This document shows, in pieces, positions 8,348 through 35,229 of a DNA stretch of 64,000 bases (positions are counted from its first letter, which is position 1; each line of letters opens with the position of its first letter). The stretch lies in assembly GCA_946807835.1 (NCBI GenBank), contig OX327703.1, forward strand, positions 2,673,501-2,737,500, in the 5' to 3' direction. This stretch comes from Ailanthus altissimus. Its lineage: Eukaryota > Streptophyta > Magnoliopsida > Sapindales > Simaroubaceae. The notes beneath the pieces are model-generated. The model searched no databases. It was not told where the DNA came from and saw only the letters and a program-made list of their open reading frames with translations. The position numbers and the translations under genes are program-made.

Positions 8348-10248
8348 TAGTAGACATACGTTGCATTTTGCAAAAAAAAAAAAATGTGGTCCGACATTTG
8401 ATTAAAATGACAGAGTAAAGAGTTCATTCTTGAACTCTTGAGACGCATTCTAGGTCAAATTAGAATGGCAGAATAAGGAGTTTTAGTACTAACTTTTGAA
8501 ATGCATTTTAACTAACTTTTTATTATTTTGTTTTATATTTCATGCATTGTCGTTTACTGCTTGTAGTCTTGGTAATTCTTGTATAAAGGAATTTGCTTTT
8601 CTGCCTAAGTATGATTTCAGAATTGCTTAGGTTGAGTCACTGTTTCTATCTAGGTTACTAAAGAATGACTTCCAAAATATTTTTGAGCACAATGCTAAGC
8701 CTTGTGGTAAGATGGATGATTCAATTTATATAGCCAAGAGAATTCCCATGTTTAAGTATATATTTTTCTAATCTCACATATCTTTTGTGAGTAAGTGGAA
8801 AGGTTGAGAAAACAGCTTATGAACCTTCATTGATCCTTTGAATTGGTTAATTTTTGTTTAGAATGATATTATTTGAATTAAGGGATAAGTTGGTTACATT
8901 TGTGCATAATATAATTTGGTGAGAAACCTTTGTAATGCTTCCTTGTATTCTTCAAAAATACAGAAAAAAAAACACACAAAAGTACCAAAAACAAGAAGAA
9001 AAAAAAAGAAGCAATTCAGTTTAATAAAGTCTTCATTCAATTTTAGAAGACAAATACCTTGTAAAACAGTTTTCTCACCAAGTTATAATTTTATTATTCT
9101 CACAAGCCAATTAAAGTTCTAAAGTTGGCGTATGATATGAATAATTGATTTTTAAACAAATAATTTTCCTATCTTCGGATCAATGTTAGTTTATATGTCT
9201 GTCCTTAAAATTGACTTTTTCTTGAGTGCTTAACTGTTTTCCAACTCCATAAGAGAAGTCCTAACCTTTTAAACAGTCATACACCTGTGAGGATATGGAG
9301 TTGAGGCTTTTACTTGGAGAAATTCTCAAGGCTATATCTATTGTGGTTTGTGGTTAGATGGTTATGGCTTTGTTCACACACACACAAATTATGGAAGTTG
9401 TAATTGAAAAAACCATGATAGCAACAGTGATCTCGAACTAACGTTTTGATTGAAATGGTTAGGTAGTTTTGCATATTCTATTTACGCTTGAATTGCTAGA
9501 GACTAGCAATAAGCTGGTTGGGGCTGTGATGAACACATGAAAATGCATGTTGTTAAGAGATTCAATCACCATTTAATGTCACTAATTTTAGTATTTTCTG
9601 TATTTTTAGCTTGAAATAAAGTGTTCTCCTTAAATTGTGATTAATGAATGTTATTTGGACAGGTTTAGGTAAACTGGACATAACTCTCAATGTAGAAATC
9701 AAAATGAATAAATTCTTGAACCTGGTGCAACATGACTCAATCTTACACAAATTTGAAGAATAGTGGAAAAGCCAAATCCAACATGTTATGGGCCAAAAAA
9801 TTGAGATACAACAAAATCGGACTACAACTCTTATCCAGCTTGACCCAACTCACGTATTTAGACCGTATCTCACAAAATACGTACTCAATTGGTATAATTC
9901 TTGAAGCTGTGAATTTCTGACTTAACTATCAACAACTCGTATGTTTATGGTAAAGTCTAAATCAGCCGTTATCATGGACCAAATCGCATTGCAAGTGGGT
10001 AAAATGGTTGTTGGCCGAATTCTGATGTATCTTTGGAATTTTGCTCATATCTCATTGGATACTCATCCAATTTGCATGAAATCAGTGCCTATGGAAAGAA
10101 GAGTCAAAATTCTACAACTTTCATGTCGGCTGCAGAAGCTGAATTGATCATTTACATTATCAAAAATGTGCTGCAAGTGGATACACGAGTTATTGGCTTA
10201 AAATTATTGAAGATTGATGTCATCCATGACATATGTCCATTCATTGCC

Positions 10249-10256
10249 TATATAAG
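10249..10256 (+). promoter_or_regulatory. LTR TATA box (U3/R)
   Basis: TATATAAG within GCCTATATAAGGAGACCC, a clear plant TATA context, about 830 bases from the LTR end. Transcription would start near 10280, defining U3 before it and R-U5 after it. Confidence 0.65.
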
Positions 10257-10565
10257 GAGACCCTTAGGACATTTTTATTGGATAATTTCTCTCTTCTTTT
10301 ATTCTCATTAACATGTATTGTAATTTAGGCTAGAGTTCCTAGCAAGGCTAAGAGATGAACTTTTATGTGTAGTAAATCTACTTCCATGCTTTGATTCGGT
10401 GTCAAGAGCTATAAATGTTGTAAGTTTGGTTTTGATTAAACTCTTATCTATTTTATTTTCTATAATCCAGAGGTTATAATTCTCATGTCTCATATATGTT
10501 CAGTCATGCTTTTCTTATGTGATTCATGTTGATTTATAATTGTTATTGGTTACATTGTTTTATGT

Positions 10566-10708
10566 GTTAATCTTTTACTGCAGTATTGTCAATTTGATAT
10601 ATTGTCGATCTTGGATAACATGTAAGGGCAATAAATGTTTGATATTCAAGTTAATCTTTTACTGCAATATTGTCAAAATGATATATTGTCGATCTTAGAT
10701 AACTTGTA
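10566..10708 (+). repeat. Imperfect tandem duplication inside the LTR
   Basis: The segment beginning GTTAATCTTTTACTGCA occurs at 10566-10624 and again at 10650-10708. The copies are about 59 bases long, spaced 84 bases apart, and differ at a handful of positions. Confidence 0.85.
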
Positions 10709-11082
10709 TAAATAACATGATGTGTGTTAATGCTTGCAAAGAGTTTAACTAAATCAAATACATGTGTTATCAAATGTGCTATATATTACATACCTTCCAA
10801 TTGATTGTTTGGGATGTGAAACTTTCAGTTGAGTTATAAATATCGAATCAAAGTATAGAGTAGATTTATAAAGCATAATTTTGATTCTCAAAGCCTTGCT
10901 TAAATCATCATAAGACATTTTCCTCAATTCATAGACAATTTTATCTCATCCGTTTAAATTAATTAACCCTTTGCTACTGCTTTAATATTTTACTTCACTA
11001 ACCTATTTTGCCAAGAGCTTCCTCGTGGGATCGACACCTCAATCTATACTGTGATAGCCGCGTTATATTTTGAGCGTAAACA

Positions 11083-12642
11083 GGTTTCAAATCTATTTTT
11101 TTCTATTTCCTTAAGGGGACAAAATAAATCATTGGTAATGGGACTTCAATTAGTTTTTGGTATGATAAATGGTTAGATGAATCCATTCTCCCTATTAGTG
11201 GTTTACAATTAGAAGATAAAGTGAATGACGAAATCAAAGAGGGAAAATGGAGGATTCCAAATTCTCATTATTCAGTTTTTTTACATTTAAATGAACAAGT
11301 TACGGATATTATTCTGTCAACTAATGGTCAAGCTGATAAGTTTGTTTGGATCTCTGTTAGAGATGGAATTCTTTCTTTAAAGGAGAGTTATAATTTCATC
11401 AAAAAACTCTCAATAACTGATTCGAATATATTATCTCTTTGGTGTGGTTTTTTCCCACCTAAAATTTTTATCTTCATATGGCGTTTGCTTCAGAACCTTC
11501 TTCCTACTGATGAATTATTGTGGTCTCATAGTATTTATGTTGTTCCAGTTTGCTTCTTTTGTATGGACGATACTGATATGGTGGTTCACTTATTTGTATG
11601 TTGCTCTCCAGTCTTAGAGCTTTGGGCATGGTTCGCAAATATGTTTAAACAAAACATTCCTTTGGTTTCAACTGTTAACGAATTATGGAAAGTGATTTTA
11701 TTAAAAAAAAATCAATTCTCAACTTTTAAACATATAGAGGTTGTCACCACTTATCTGTTCTATTTGATTTGGAGAAGTCATAATCGCCTTAGATTTGATA
11801 ATCGGAGTTTCAATTCCTTTGACATTAAGGCGAATTATCTTGCTCATATTCGTTATTTTGCTACTTTTTGCCCTAGGTTTACTTTTGGTAATAATATTTC
11901 TATATTAGACCATCTGGGGGTATTTTCATTAATTTCAAAAGTGTTCCAAAAATTACTGTTCTCTTTTGGAATTTTTCTCCTCATGGGTGGATCAAGATCA
12001 ATATAGATGGACTTTCAAAATGTAACCCAGGTGTAGCTGCTTGTGGAAGAGTCTCCAAAAATGAGGCTGATACTTTTTTAGGAGGCTTATCTTGTCCTCT
12101 AAAAATTGAGACAACCTACTTTACAAAAATAATGGGAGTCATCTTAGCTTTGGAAATAGTTATTACTCATGGATGGCATAAGGCAATATTGGAGTTTGAC
12201 TTTATTTTAGTTTTTCATCTTCTTTCTAAGCCTACATTATGTCCTCTGTGGAAACTTCACAATAAGTGGCAACGTTGCAATGATTATATAGATCACTTGT
12301 AATTTATATTTAATCATACCTTTAGAGAGAACAATGCAGTAGCAGATAAACTAACGAACATTGGGCTTCAATTTGATGATTTTACATGGCAGTTATGACC
12401 TCTTTTGGATATTAGTTCTATGCTCTTTAAGGATAAAAATAAAATGCCTAGTTATAGGTTTCATGAGCATTAATTTTGTAGGTAAGGTTTTACCATCATC
12501 CTTCTATTAGCCTATTTTGTTTTTTTTTTTTTTTGTTTTTTGCTAAGTGTAAGGTGTTTTTATCCCTTTTTTCTTTGTAACTCTTCTTTTTTTTCCTTTC
12601 ATTAATAAAATACTCGCATTGTCGAGTTTGCAAAAAAAACAT
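11083..12642 (+). mobile_element. LINE (non-LTR retrotransposon) 3' end, interrupted by the Athila-like element
   Basis: Protein-like sequence begins directly after the 3' LTR (IGNGTSISFWYDKWLD at about 11130) and continues through an RT-associated zinc-binding region (VCFFCMDDTDMVVHLFVC, about 11550-11610) in the 11221-12006 frame. A one-base-type frameshift near 11890-11945 leads to an RNase H domain of the RVT_3 type (GWIKINIDG at 11985, ALEIVITHGW, RENNAVADKL). An internal TAA lies at 12300 and the final stop at 12396-12398. The 3' UTR ends in a short A-run near 12634-12641. The upstream RT should lie beyond the left LTR, so the Athila-like element inserted into this LINE. It is a dead copy. 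Confidence 0.82.
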
Positions 12643-14872
12643 AGACTCTAACTTTAATAAGATAAATCTTACAAGAAAACTACAAGTTTAGAGAATCTTC
12701 TAAACCAACTCAAATGAGGTCATTTATGTTTCTTAGAAAAGTTTGCTTTAACCCAACAAAAAGATATCAAGCTACTTTCCCTATTATCAATCTCATAGTT
12801 CGAGAGCATTTCATCCTTATCTGAATTATCAGCACCACCTCCATTAGCTAGATCACTAGTCAATAACTCCAGTAGTAGTGGCGTTATACTTCTATATTTT
12901 GTCATTTGTTATGGTGTCTACCACTCTTTTTCTTTTCAGTTTTGGTACCCCTCTAACTACACTATCACGTAGATCTCAAAATTTTAGGTAGGATGATGTA
13001 AAGCTTGAGTTAATCCACCATTGGTCATTGATGATCATCCAGACAGCTAGCCAACTGTGATGTGATCACAAGTGACAATTTAGTGTATTTGCAATAACTA
13101 GGTATAAAGGTGTCTGAAAATCCTCGGTACTTTAATAAAGGAATTTCCATCATTTTCACAATGCCTTTACACTTCATGAACCATTTATACAGTTGCTATA
13201 AAGCATGTATTCATAACCCAAGAAAGTTATCTTATCACTATGTAAATATCATGTCTGATAACTTTTATCAATGCCACTTACAAACAAATAAATACTGATT
13301 TCTCAACTTATGTTAAAGATTGCATCATGACATTTAACACATGGGCATCTCATTGATTTAATATTTCTAGAAAGGTTGCAAACTCAAAGAATTTCTCCAC
13401 CCCATCATCATATTCCTTAATCAATCCATCGCATGACATTCAAAATTATCTATGTCGAGGATAAGAAATATGCACTTGAAAATAACAATTTACTTAACGT
13501 AATGTAATTATTATTAAATAAAACTCATTTTTACATTAGTGATGAGATATAGGTAAAGGATATATGTAAACTAACATTTTACTTAATATAATGTAATTAT
13601 TATTTTCAATAATTTTAATATGTAAAAGATAATTCTTAGACTTCATCTAGTAAAGTTACATAATCAACAACAAAGTGATTTCTATTTAATGAATTTACAG
13701 ATCAACATGAAAATTTAAATATGTAACAAAAGAAAACAAAAGGGAATCAAAGCACAGGAGCAGTAGGTTAATAATCTTACCCCTTACATGAGATCTCTAT
13801 GAATTCTTGACATAATTCCATGTGGGCCAATAATTTAGATAAAAAATTTATTATTTAAAAGAAAAGAATGATGGGTCATGGCTATTAATATCACTATCAG
13901 CTTCTTATCTCAATTTATCAAATCACACCCACCAAATACAGTTTGTTAATACTCCTAATCTTAAATCTATTCATAATAAATATATATCTTTATTTATCAA
14001 TTATCACCTAATATATTATAAATATATGAGTATCTAATTATGGTTAAGAAAAAATAAAGAAATAAAAAAGAATTTAGGAAACCATAAAATAAAATATTCA
14101 ATTAAAAAATGTAATGTTATTTTAAACATCATCACATCATCATGCAATAAGCAAAGTCATCATTCAACTCATCATATTTATGCAATAGGCATATCATAAT
14201 AATCCAAAAAGAAACAACCATTACATTCAGCTCAAGACAGAAACTTGAGGGAAAAATAATACGCTATTATAAGAACACAAAAGTACATCTATATGTTGGC
14301 ATAAACTTGAACGAAAGCTCCAAAATATTGCTTGTGAACTACATTTGGCTTAAAAAAATACCATCACAAACTCACTTTAACTTCTGCAATTTTAACTCAA
14401 ATTTTTCTCAAAGCAGAAAACAAAATTATTTGATTGTTTATATCATTTGTTTACTGCACAAACTTGTACATGTGGCCCCTGTTAATTGCAGCATGATTAT
14501 TTACTACATTTGTTTATTGCATAAAATTTTTACTCAACAATAACATTCTACTTAACTCAAAATTATTTTTCTCTATATAATTTCAAGCAATTTCAATATC
14601 TAATCTATATTAAATAACATTAGCTCCTTTTACTTTTGGCTCATAATGCTTGTAGCTACATCATTCTGCCCTAAACAAAATAATTTGCTTTTTTTTAGCT
14701 TTTTATTTGACACCACATAGAACATTGTTACGGATATCAAATCATGCACTTTAGTTTGACACCTTCATAGCATCAACTAAGCCACAGTCTTGATACACTT
14801 TTATTTTATGCACAGCAAAAAATCATAACTCACGCCATAAGTAAGAATATATAAGATCAACATACTAATAAA
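12643..14872. other. AT-rich intergenic DNA, no gene recognised
   Basis: No ORF with recognisable protein character. A 61-codon minus-strand frame at 12720-12905 (SDLANGGGADNSDKDEML) has coding-like composition but I cannot place it. The short phrase ACTTAA(C/T)(G/A)TAATGTAATTATTATT occurs twice near 13490 and 13570. Confidence 0.5.
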
Positions 14873-15699
14873 GATAAAGAAAACAAATCAATCAATAAGA
14901 TACAAGATACAAGATATACGTGGTTCGACCTAAAATTATCTACATCCACGGAGTTTTCATAATCCAGCTTCTTATTATTGATATAGATTACTAAGTATCT
15001 TCTTACATCCTCAATGATCCCACAAGATCCCTTAGCATCTTCCATAGAGACCTTTAAGTATCTACCCTTGATCATCATAACTCCCCAAGACCTATTGGTA
15101 TCTCCTCATAAGAAATTTTTACAATGAATATAAGAATAACTCGAGCATCTAAGCCAAAATGATCTATAGTGTTTCTTTTGTTCACTCAAGAACCAAAAGA
15201 AAACACTCTCCAAATGTTACACCCTAATACACCATGCACTTAGTGCCTACCTAGCTCCTCTATTCTCTCTTATGGTTACATCTTGAAACTTTAGATACTT
15301 GTCTTTTTCTTGTGTTTAAAAGGGTTTATATAGTGAATAAAACACCCTTAGAAACCCTAAACTTAGTTAGAATAAGAGTCCTTACTTGTAGGAGTCTTAA
15401 TCCCATTTAAAGAAGTCAATTAAGCTAAAACATGAAATACCATAAAGTTGTCACAGTGAATAGTAACTGCATGAACAGAACTCAGTGAATAGTATCTGCG
15501 TGTGAACAGTGCCCCATCGCCGTGCGCAACAATACACGCTGTGAACAGTGTTGTCCCATGAGCAGTACACATTCTTTTGGCTTTCCGTTTTGCTCCTCCC
15601 TTGTACACCCAATGCGTACTTGACTTTATAATAACTCTACTCTTAGTATTCATCTTAATTCTTGCCCATATAAAATTTTTGAATCACTAATTTCCAACA
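14873..15699 (-). mobile_element. Solo LTR, probably copia-type, minus strand
   Basis: Read on the minus strand it starts TGTTGGAAATTAGTG (15699). A TATA box CACTATATAAACCC is at 15335-15322. Near its end is the phrase GAACCACGTATATCTTG, which recurs in plant copia LTRs. No internal coding region is attached, so it is a solo LTR or truncated copy. The 14873 boundary rests on a possible five-base duplication AACAT (14868-14872 and 15700-15704); the end lacks a clear CA, so that edge is weak. Confidence 0.5.
15456..15566 (-). repeat. Repeated GTGAAYAGT motifs in the LTR U3 region
   Basis: GTGAATAGT or GTGAACAGT occurs at 15456, 15485, 15502 and 15541, with a related TGAGCAGT at 15559. On the LTR strand these read ACTGTTCAC and lie about 120-230 bases upstream of the TATA box, the usual place for U3 enhancer repeats. 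Confidence 0.6.
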
Positions 15700-16104
15700 A
15701 ACATGAACAATATACAATCATAAATCCACCTAAAAATTATGTAGATAGAAATATTATATGAGCTTTTTTACTTCTTCACCCTAGCCATACCACAAAACTA
15801 TTATGTGACCTGTAGTTAAACCATAGACATTATTTTTCATTCAAATATTAGACCAATCATAAGCATGCTTTTTGACCCAAAACAAAATATATAACAAAAT
15901 AAAGATTCAAATGAATCAAAGCTTGCTCTCTTTGAGAATATTGTTGATCGAGATCTAAACTTTACTTTCCTTAAACCCTAGAAAAAAGATACATGTGTAA
16001 TTGAATATAGCCTAAGCCTTCACTACCTTAACTTTAAGCGGTCCTGGAGGTGGTCAGGTCAACAGATCCAATCACAATTTCGATGTTCATCCTTGGGGAT
16101 GATC
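15700..16104. other. Intergenic, nothing recognised
   Basis: No gene or clear repeat. The segment at about 16030-16100 (GCGGTCCTGGAGGTGG) is GC-richer than its surroundings and may be part of the adjoining organelle insertion, but I could not identify it. Confidence 0.4.
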
Positions 16105-16352
16105 TAATCCCGATTCATGAATCTCTTGGTTCGAGAAATAAAAATAAGAGGATTGAACTATTTCTTCTGACTCTTTTTCAAATTCAATAAATGTTGGTTG
16201 ATCGTATATTTTATTATAGGTCTATGATTCAGAGTATTATTTCTTATTTGATCCTTGTGAATTTCATATTCGAAGTTGCGATCGGATTTATTCATTAAAA
16301 AGAATCGATTCAATACATTTCTTATGTACCCATAAAAGGGAATAGACAAAGA
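16105..16352 (-). pseudogene. ycf2: Nuclear plastid-DNA insertion: ycf2 fragment
   Basis: The minus strand encodes about 80 residues matching the plastid Ycf2 protein as I know it: [18 protein letters not shown], then [20 protein letters not shown] and KKSQKK. After a TAG in place of a Trp codon the same frame continues FNPLIFISRTKRFMNRD, then the match ends. Ycf2 is an essential plastid AAA-type protein of over 2000 residues; this piece is under 4 percent of it, has a stop and substitutions, and is surrounded by nuclear repeats. It is therefore a decayed plastid-to-nucleus transfer rather than a gene. Confidence 0.82.
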
Positions 16353-16999
16353 TACATGGAATTTAGCACTTATATATATATATATATATTTACAGCTATA
16401 TTCACTTTCAAAAAGTACTTTTTTTGTTGTTGTGCTTTAATATGAGATTTAGGAGTATCTAAGGCAACAGTCACACACTCGTCCTCAGTTCCAAAAAGCC
16501 TTCACCACCTTTACTTTATATTGTTACTTATGATCTATCCACCTGTGATGGCAGTGCAAGTCGCCGCCCCACCGTTTTAACGGTGGTCGGCGGTGGCCGC
16601 CGCCACTCTCCACCATTTTTTACCATTGTTTAGTCTTTTGTTTTGCCAAAAATGATCTCACCACTGTGTAGATTAAGAAAAATAAAGTCCAATGATGTAA
16701 ATTTGATAAATTTTTGTTGTCGGCGTGTCGTCAAAAAATAGTGACCGGTGGTCGGCCAATCAACCATCATTTTTCGACGACAATGCTAGTTTTATTTTTA
16801 ATTTTTTAATTTATTTTATTAAAAATATAATCAATTATACGATGACACGTGTTATTTGTAACAAATCATATAATGACATGTGTCCATTTACATATATTTT
16901 ATGTATTTTTATGTGTTATTATTGGAGGTAAAATTGTAAAAGTATATTATATTGGATATCGAGTGTGTGATATACGAGTGTATACGTAATTTCAAAAAT
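16353..16999. other. Intergenic with GC-rich inverted repeats
   Basis: A (TA)n run lies at about 16373-16390. At 16560-16620 a GC-rich patch contains ACCGTTTTAACGGT and CGGCGGTGGCCGCCG self-complementary runs. At 16727-16785 GTCGTCAAAAAATAGTG and CATCATTTTTCGACGAC form an imperfect inverted repeat, suggestive of a small transposon end. Confidence 0.4.
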
Positions 17000-19539
17000 T
17001 ACAATATGCGCAACGGAAGTATGTTACAAATACACCTAATTTAACAAATTCAACATATATATCACATATATACGTAAGTATAACTATTATACATTTATAA
17101 ACATGATGAACAATATTGTACTAAAAATATAATGTAAATACTCACCTAATGAAGGTAGCTTTACAAATTCTTCAAGTCCTTCAATAATCCATGTGAAGAG
17201 CTCACCTTGAAGTATATGTTGAACAATTCTAGTCCATAACTTTTGGTGGGATTATGGAACTAGAATGGTAGTTTTAGAATTTCCAACAACTTGTATTCAA
17301 ACTCTTTGAATACATATTCTTGTTTCATAAATATGAACATGGATTAGCCATCCATGAAAAAAAAAAAAGATGAAGTTTTCTTTTATTCTTGTTAGTAACA
17401 CTTTACTAACACAACAACCATTATTTTTCTTTGTCATTGTTGAATTATCCAAGAGTACAAGATGAGTAAAACCCAAAATATTTTCACACACAAGTCTTTC
17501 AACTCTTTAAAAGGAAAAACAAGACAAAGCTATTTTTCTCCCTCTTCTCTCTCTCCTTTGCATTTGGCCAAATCCTTCATCCTCACAAGAATGAATTCCC
17601 TTCAATTGTTTTGTTTCATTTTTGTTATCATAAAAAACAATTTCTTTCAAGAAGTGCTCCACTCAATAATAATCATGAGTACCCATTATTACTATAATAG
17701 TTGAAACATTTGATTACATTTCAAGTGCTCCACCCACCTCTTGAAAAATAAATGGCCGGATGTCACCTTACAAAAATGAACATGCCTTCATTTTTGTTTC
17801 AATTCTTGTTACAATAAAATAATCGATTGCTATTATTATTTTATTAATGCATGATATATTATCATTACAACAAGAAGTGTTCCCTCCGTTATCAAAGAAA
17901 ATGGCCGGCCATCATGTGAAAACAAATGAATAAAAATTCATTTAATGGCCTACAATATTACATTAATACATAAAGGCCTCCACCATTCATAATGGCAATA
18001 TATTTAATTCCTTTAAATAAATATTAATACAACAAATTATTTAATAATGTTTAGTGCATTAAAAGTAATAAATAAATCAAAAACTATTTTTAATTATTTA
18101 ATTAATATAATAAAATAAATCAAAAACTATTTTTGTATTATTTTATTAATATATCATGAAACAAAATGAAGGGCTTAGATCTTACCATTTGTCACCATCC
18201 TATTGGTTAACAACTTTTGTTAACTAATTAAATGATGTACTTAACAATTAAGTCTTGACAAATGCACATCCCGAGAGATCCCGAAACAATCATTCTCTTT
18301 TGCTGAAATTTATTAAATCGAATAATTCAATCCAATCCGCTACCCCAATGCACAACGAGTACACTTTATATTGTGAGACTCTCTAGATCCACACCTAATT
18401 TGTCATATGGAGCTCTTCCATATGTCCGTGAATGATGCCCCACACACACGTTACGGATATTACAAATTAGCATGTTAGACCATGCAAGTTGAGGTTATTA
18501 CATATTCGTATAATCATTCCATCAATTTATATCCTTGAAGAGCAGAGATATAGATCATCACTGTCAAATCTCTATTTGCTCAACCATGAACTTATCTCTA
18601 GATTTATATTTTATTAAACAATATCCACAAACACTTTTGTGATATTGTTTATTCCTCCAGAATATATTTTTTCAGGTCTATGCTTGCGGCCATAAAACTT
18701 TCTGAAATACAATCTCGGAGCATCAGAATATACAACCCACTCATATGAGCTGATGGATCCTGTATCTACGTACACCAAACTTCATAAGCATCAGACCATA
18801 CCCAGCGACACCCAGCAGTTAGACCATGAAAGGTTTCTGACATGTGTGGAACCAAAGCATGGTGGATCACTCACAAGCTCACCGTGGCGCTCAGGTCAAA
18901 AGACCACAAATACTACTCAACTCGAAAGACCTTCCATTGACGGCTTTATGAGATGTCTATTGGATGTCTTCGTGAGTCTATTCAATATCCAGTCCTTACT
19001 GAATACCTGCATCTCTCTACGAGCTTCCTATTAAGCTCATGGTTTGCCAAGACTTCTCATCTGGACCATCCAAATATAGACCTACACTAATCTATATTAA
19101 TGGTTCTACCGATAGACTTGCATCGATGAAATTAGATCATGAACATTGTGTTTGAGAATATACTTGCATAATAACATTTTCTAGCACCATCTGCAATTCC
19201 TTGCATTTATGTCATTACTAATATATTCTCATGTCATTATCCCATTTCAGATAAGGTTCTAACTTTTTAGATTTCGCTAACTCTTATAAACTTACTATCT
19301 CTTAGTACCACTAACTCTTAGTGCTTATAACTATTAGCGTTGCTAACTCTTAACACTGGTCTAAACTCTTTTAGACCAGATTTGAACTCTTTCAATTCAT
19401 ACAATGTCTGAAATGTTACAAGCATCTTACCATTTAATAATAAATAATATTAACGATTTTATTAAAAATAATAATTGTATAAATATTATCACTATATATT
19501 TATACATAATGGGATAACACGTAAGTACAAATTCTAACA
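17000..19539 (-). mobile_element. Possible degraded LTR-type repeat, minus strand
   Basis: On the minus strand the segment begins TGTTAGAATTTG at 19539, a common LTR start. Near its far end (about 17000-17025) is ACTTCCGTTGCGCATATTG, resembling the conserved tail of several plant copia LTRs. The region 18340-19140 is less AT-rich than its flanks and repeat-like, with no convincing ORF. Short ACTCTTA-type repeats occur at 19275-19380. No primer-binding site or coding core was seen, so classification is tentative. Confidence 0.3.
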
Positions 19540-20640
19540 TATTAAATATAAATTTTTCATTCAAATTGACAGCAAAAATTAACAGATTATAGCAAAATTG
19601 AATATTTTAAATCTAATCAGGATAAAGTTGTTAATTAACTCAAAACATGAGGATAAAATTATACTTATCTCTAATTTTTTTTATATAATTGAATCACACT
19701 GATTCCATTTTCAATTTTATTAATGTTTTAATCTATTTTAATTTTATTTGTTCGATTTTATTTTTAAGTGAATCAAAAATTAAATCAATCAGCTCTAAAA
19801 ACAAAAGAAGAATAAAAATAAAATCAAATAGTAAAAAACAAGAGCTCATCTTAGATTCTTACTTCCTTCTTTTGTTCTCTCTTATAAAAATAAATTACAT
19901 TCATTTATATGTATATATGTATGTTATTAAATAACTAATAAAATTCAACATTAATAATAATAACTTAACCATAAGATCTAACAATATTCAATTATATATT
20001 TTAACTCCGACGCCATACATAAAATTCTGTTTAACCCAATGATACAATATGTCTACGTATTTCTATTTTTTCTCTTTCGGTCTTTTTTTTTTTTTCTCTT
20101 CTTTCTAATTCCAATGAACTTTGAATTCCTAATTATTTGTTATTCTAGTCAAAATAAACGAAAGAGTTTCTAGTCAAAATAAACCCAAGAAAACTCTTTT
20201 GGTCTATTCCACACTTTTCATACATTTTTATTGGCTTGCAAAGTATATATAAATATTTATATATATATAATCTAATGAGTTATATAATTATATAATGAGA
20301 AATACTATCATATGTCACAATTTAATAAATTTATAATTTTTTATAATTTTTACACAATTTACAATGTATACAAAATTGTGCTATATAACTTTGATCAAGT
20401 GATTACCTTTCAATGCACTTGACTCTACGGGAAAAAAACTAACGCTTTGTTTTAGTTGAAATCATTTTTTAACCAAAGTTTAGATCTAGGTTTTTGTAGA
20501 ATCGTGCATCAAATAAACCAAGATAAAAGACTAGTGGTCATTTTATAGATAAATAATTTGAAGGCCTCAACATTAAATGAACCAAGCAAGAAATTCGGAC
20601 TTAAAAAGAAAAAGTGAAAGCTGAGATTTGCATTTCACTT
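19540..20640. other. AT-rich spacer downstream of the BAGP1-like gene
   Basis: No gene recognised. The minus-strand 3' UTR of the BAGP1-like gene probably extends from 20849 to around 20640, judging by the fall in complexity beyond it. Confidence 0.4.
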
Positions 20641-20849
20641 GAGAAAGTTACATTAGAAGGAAGAAAAAGCTGAAATTGCAATTGAACATAGAAGCAAATT
20701 ACAGCAACACAAAAAGTTACAATGAACACAAACCATCATCATTTGCACACTATAACCATCAAAACTGACCCCTGAGCTCTACACCCCACATTATACATAT
20801 AGAAGACAAATGCTACAACAACACTGCAATCAGATAATTTACCGGGTTT

Positions 20850-35158
<14,309 letters not shown>

Positions 35159-35229
35159 TTCTGTTGTTTTCGGAACTTTTCTCTTCTCTCTTTCCTCTTT
35201 TTCTCCAAATTTATCTTTCAGCAATTTGA

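Larger units (their letters stand above)
1..11082 (+). mobile_element. Athila-lineage Ty3/gypsy LTR retrotransposon with two extra ORFs (5' end off window)
   Basis: The order is partial 5' LTR (1-255), tRNA-Asp primer-binding site (261-278), long T-rich leader, gag (1024), protease/RT/RNase H/integrase (2910-6548), a cysteine-rich ORF (6664), a LOG-like ORF (7527), a polypurine tract (8338) and a 3' LTR ending at 11082. Assignment to Athila rests on the tRNA-Asp site, the DLGAS protease motif, the gag type, the lack of a chromodomain, and a long region between pol and the 3' LTR. Athila relatives often carry an env-like or unknown ORF in that region; here it holds a viral-type nucleic-acid-binding ORF and a plant enzyme gene. 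The copy has gag-pol stops, a frameshift and a changed integrase active site, so it probably cannot move by itself. It lies inside a LINE. The left target-site duplication is off-window; the five bases after the 3' LTR are GGTTT. Confidence 0.92.
8385..11082 (+). repeat. 3' LTR of the Athila-like element
   Basis: The right end is fixed by alignment to bases 1-255 and ends in CA at 11081-11082. The left end is placed at TGTGG (8385), the first TG after the purine-rich tracts, giving about 2.7 kb, long for Athila. A promoter-like TATA box lies at 10249-10256. A diverged 84-base-spaced duplication is at 10566-10708. No long conserved ORF was recognised inside. The left boundary is tentative because the matching part of the 5' LTR is not in the window. 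Confidence 0.75.

Noticed and set aside
9732..10311. Overlapping small frames in the 3' LTR
   Set aside because: They lie within LTR sequence, in conflicting frames with no domain character; no evidence of coding.
18753..19034. 93-codon frame beginning MDPVSTYTKLH
   Set aside because: Lies in repeat-like sequence with no recognisable domain, and the minus-strand LTR-like reading fits better.
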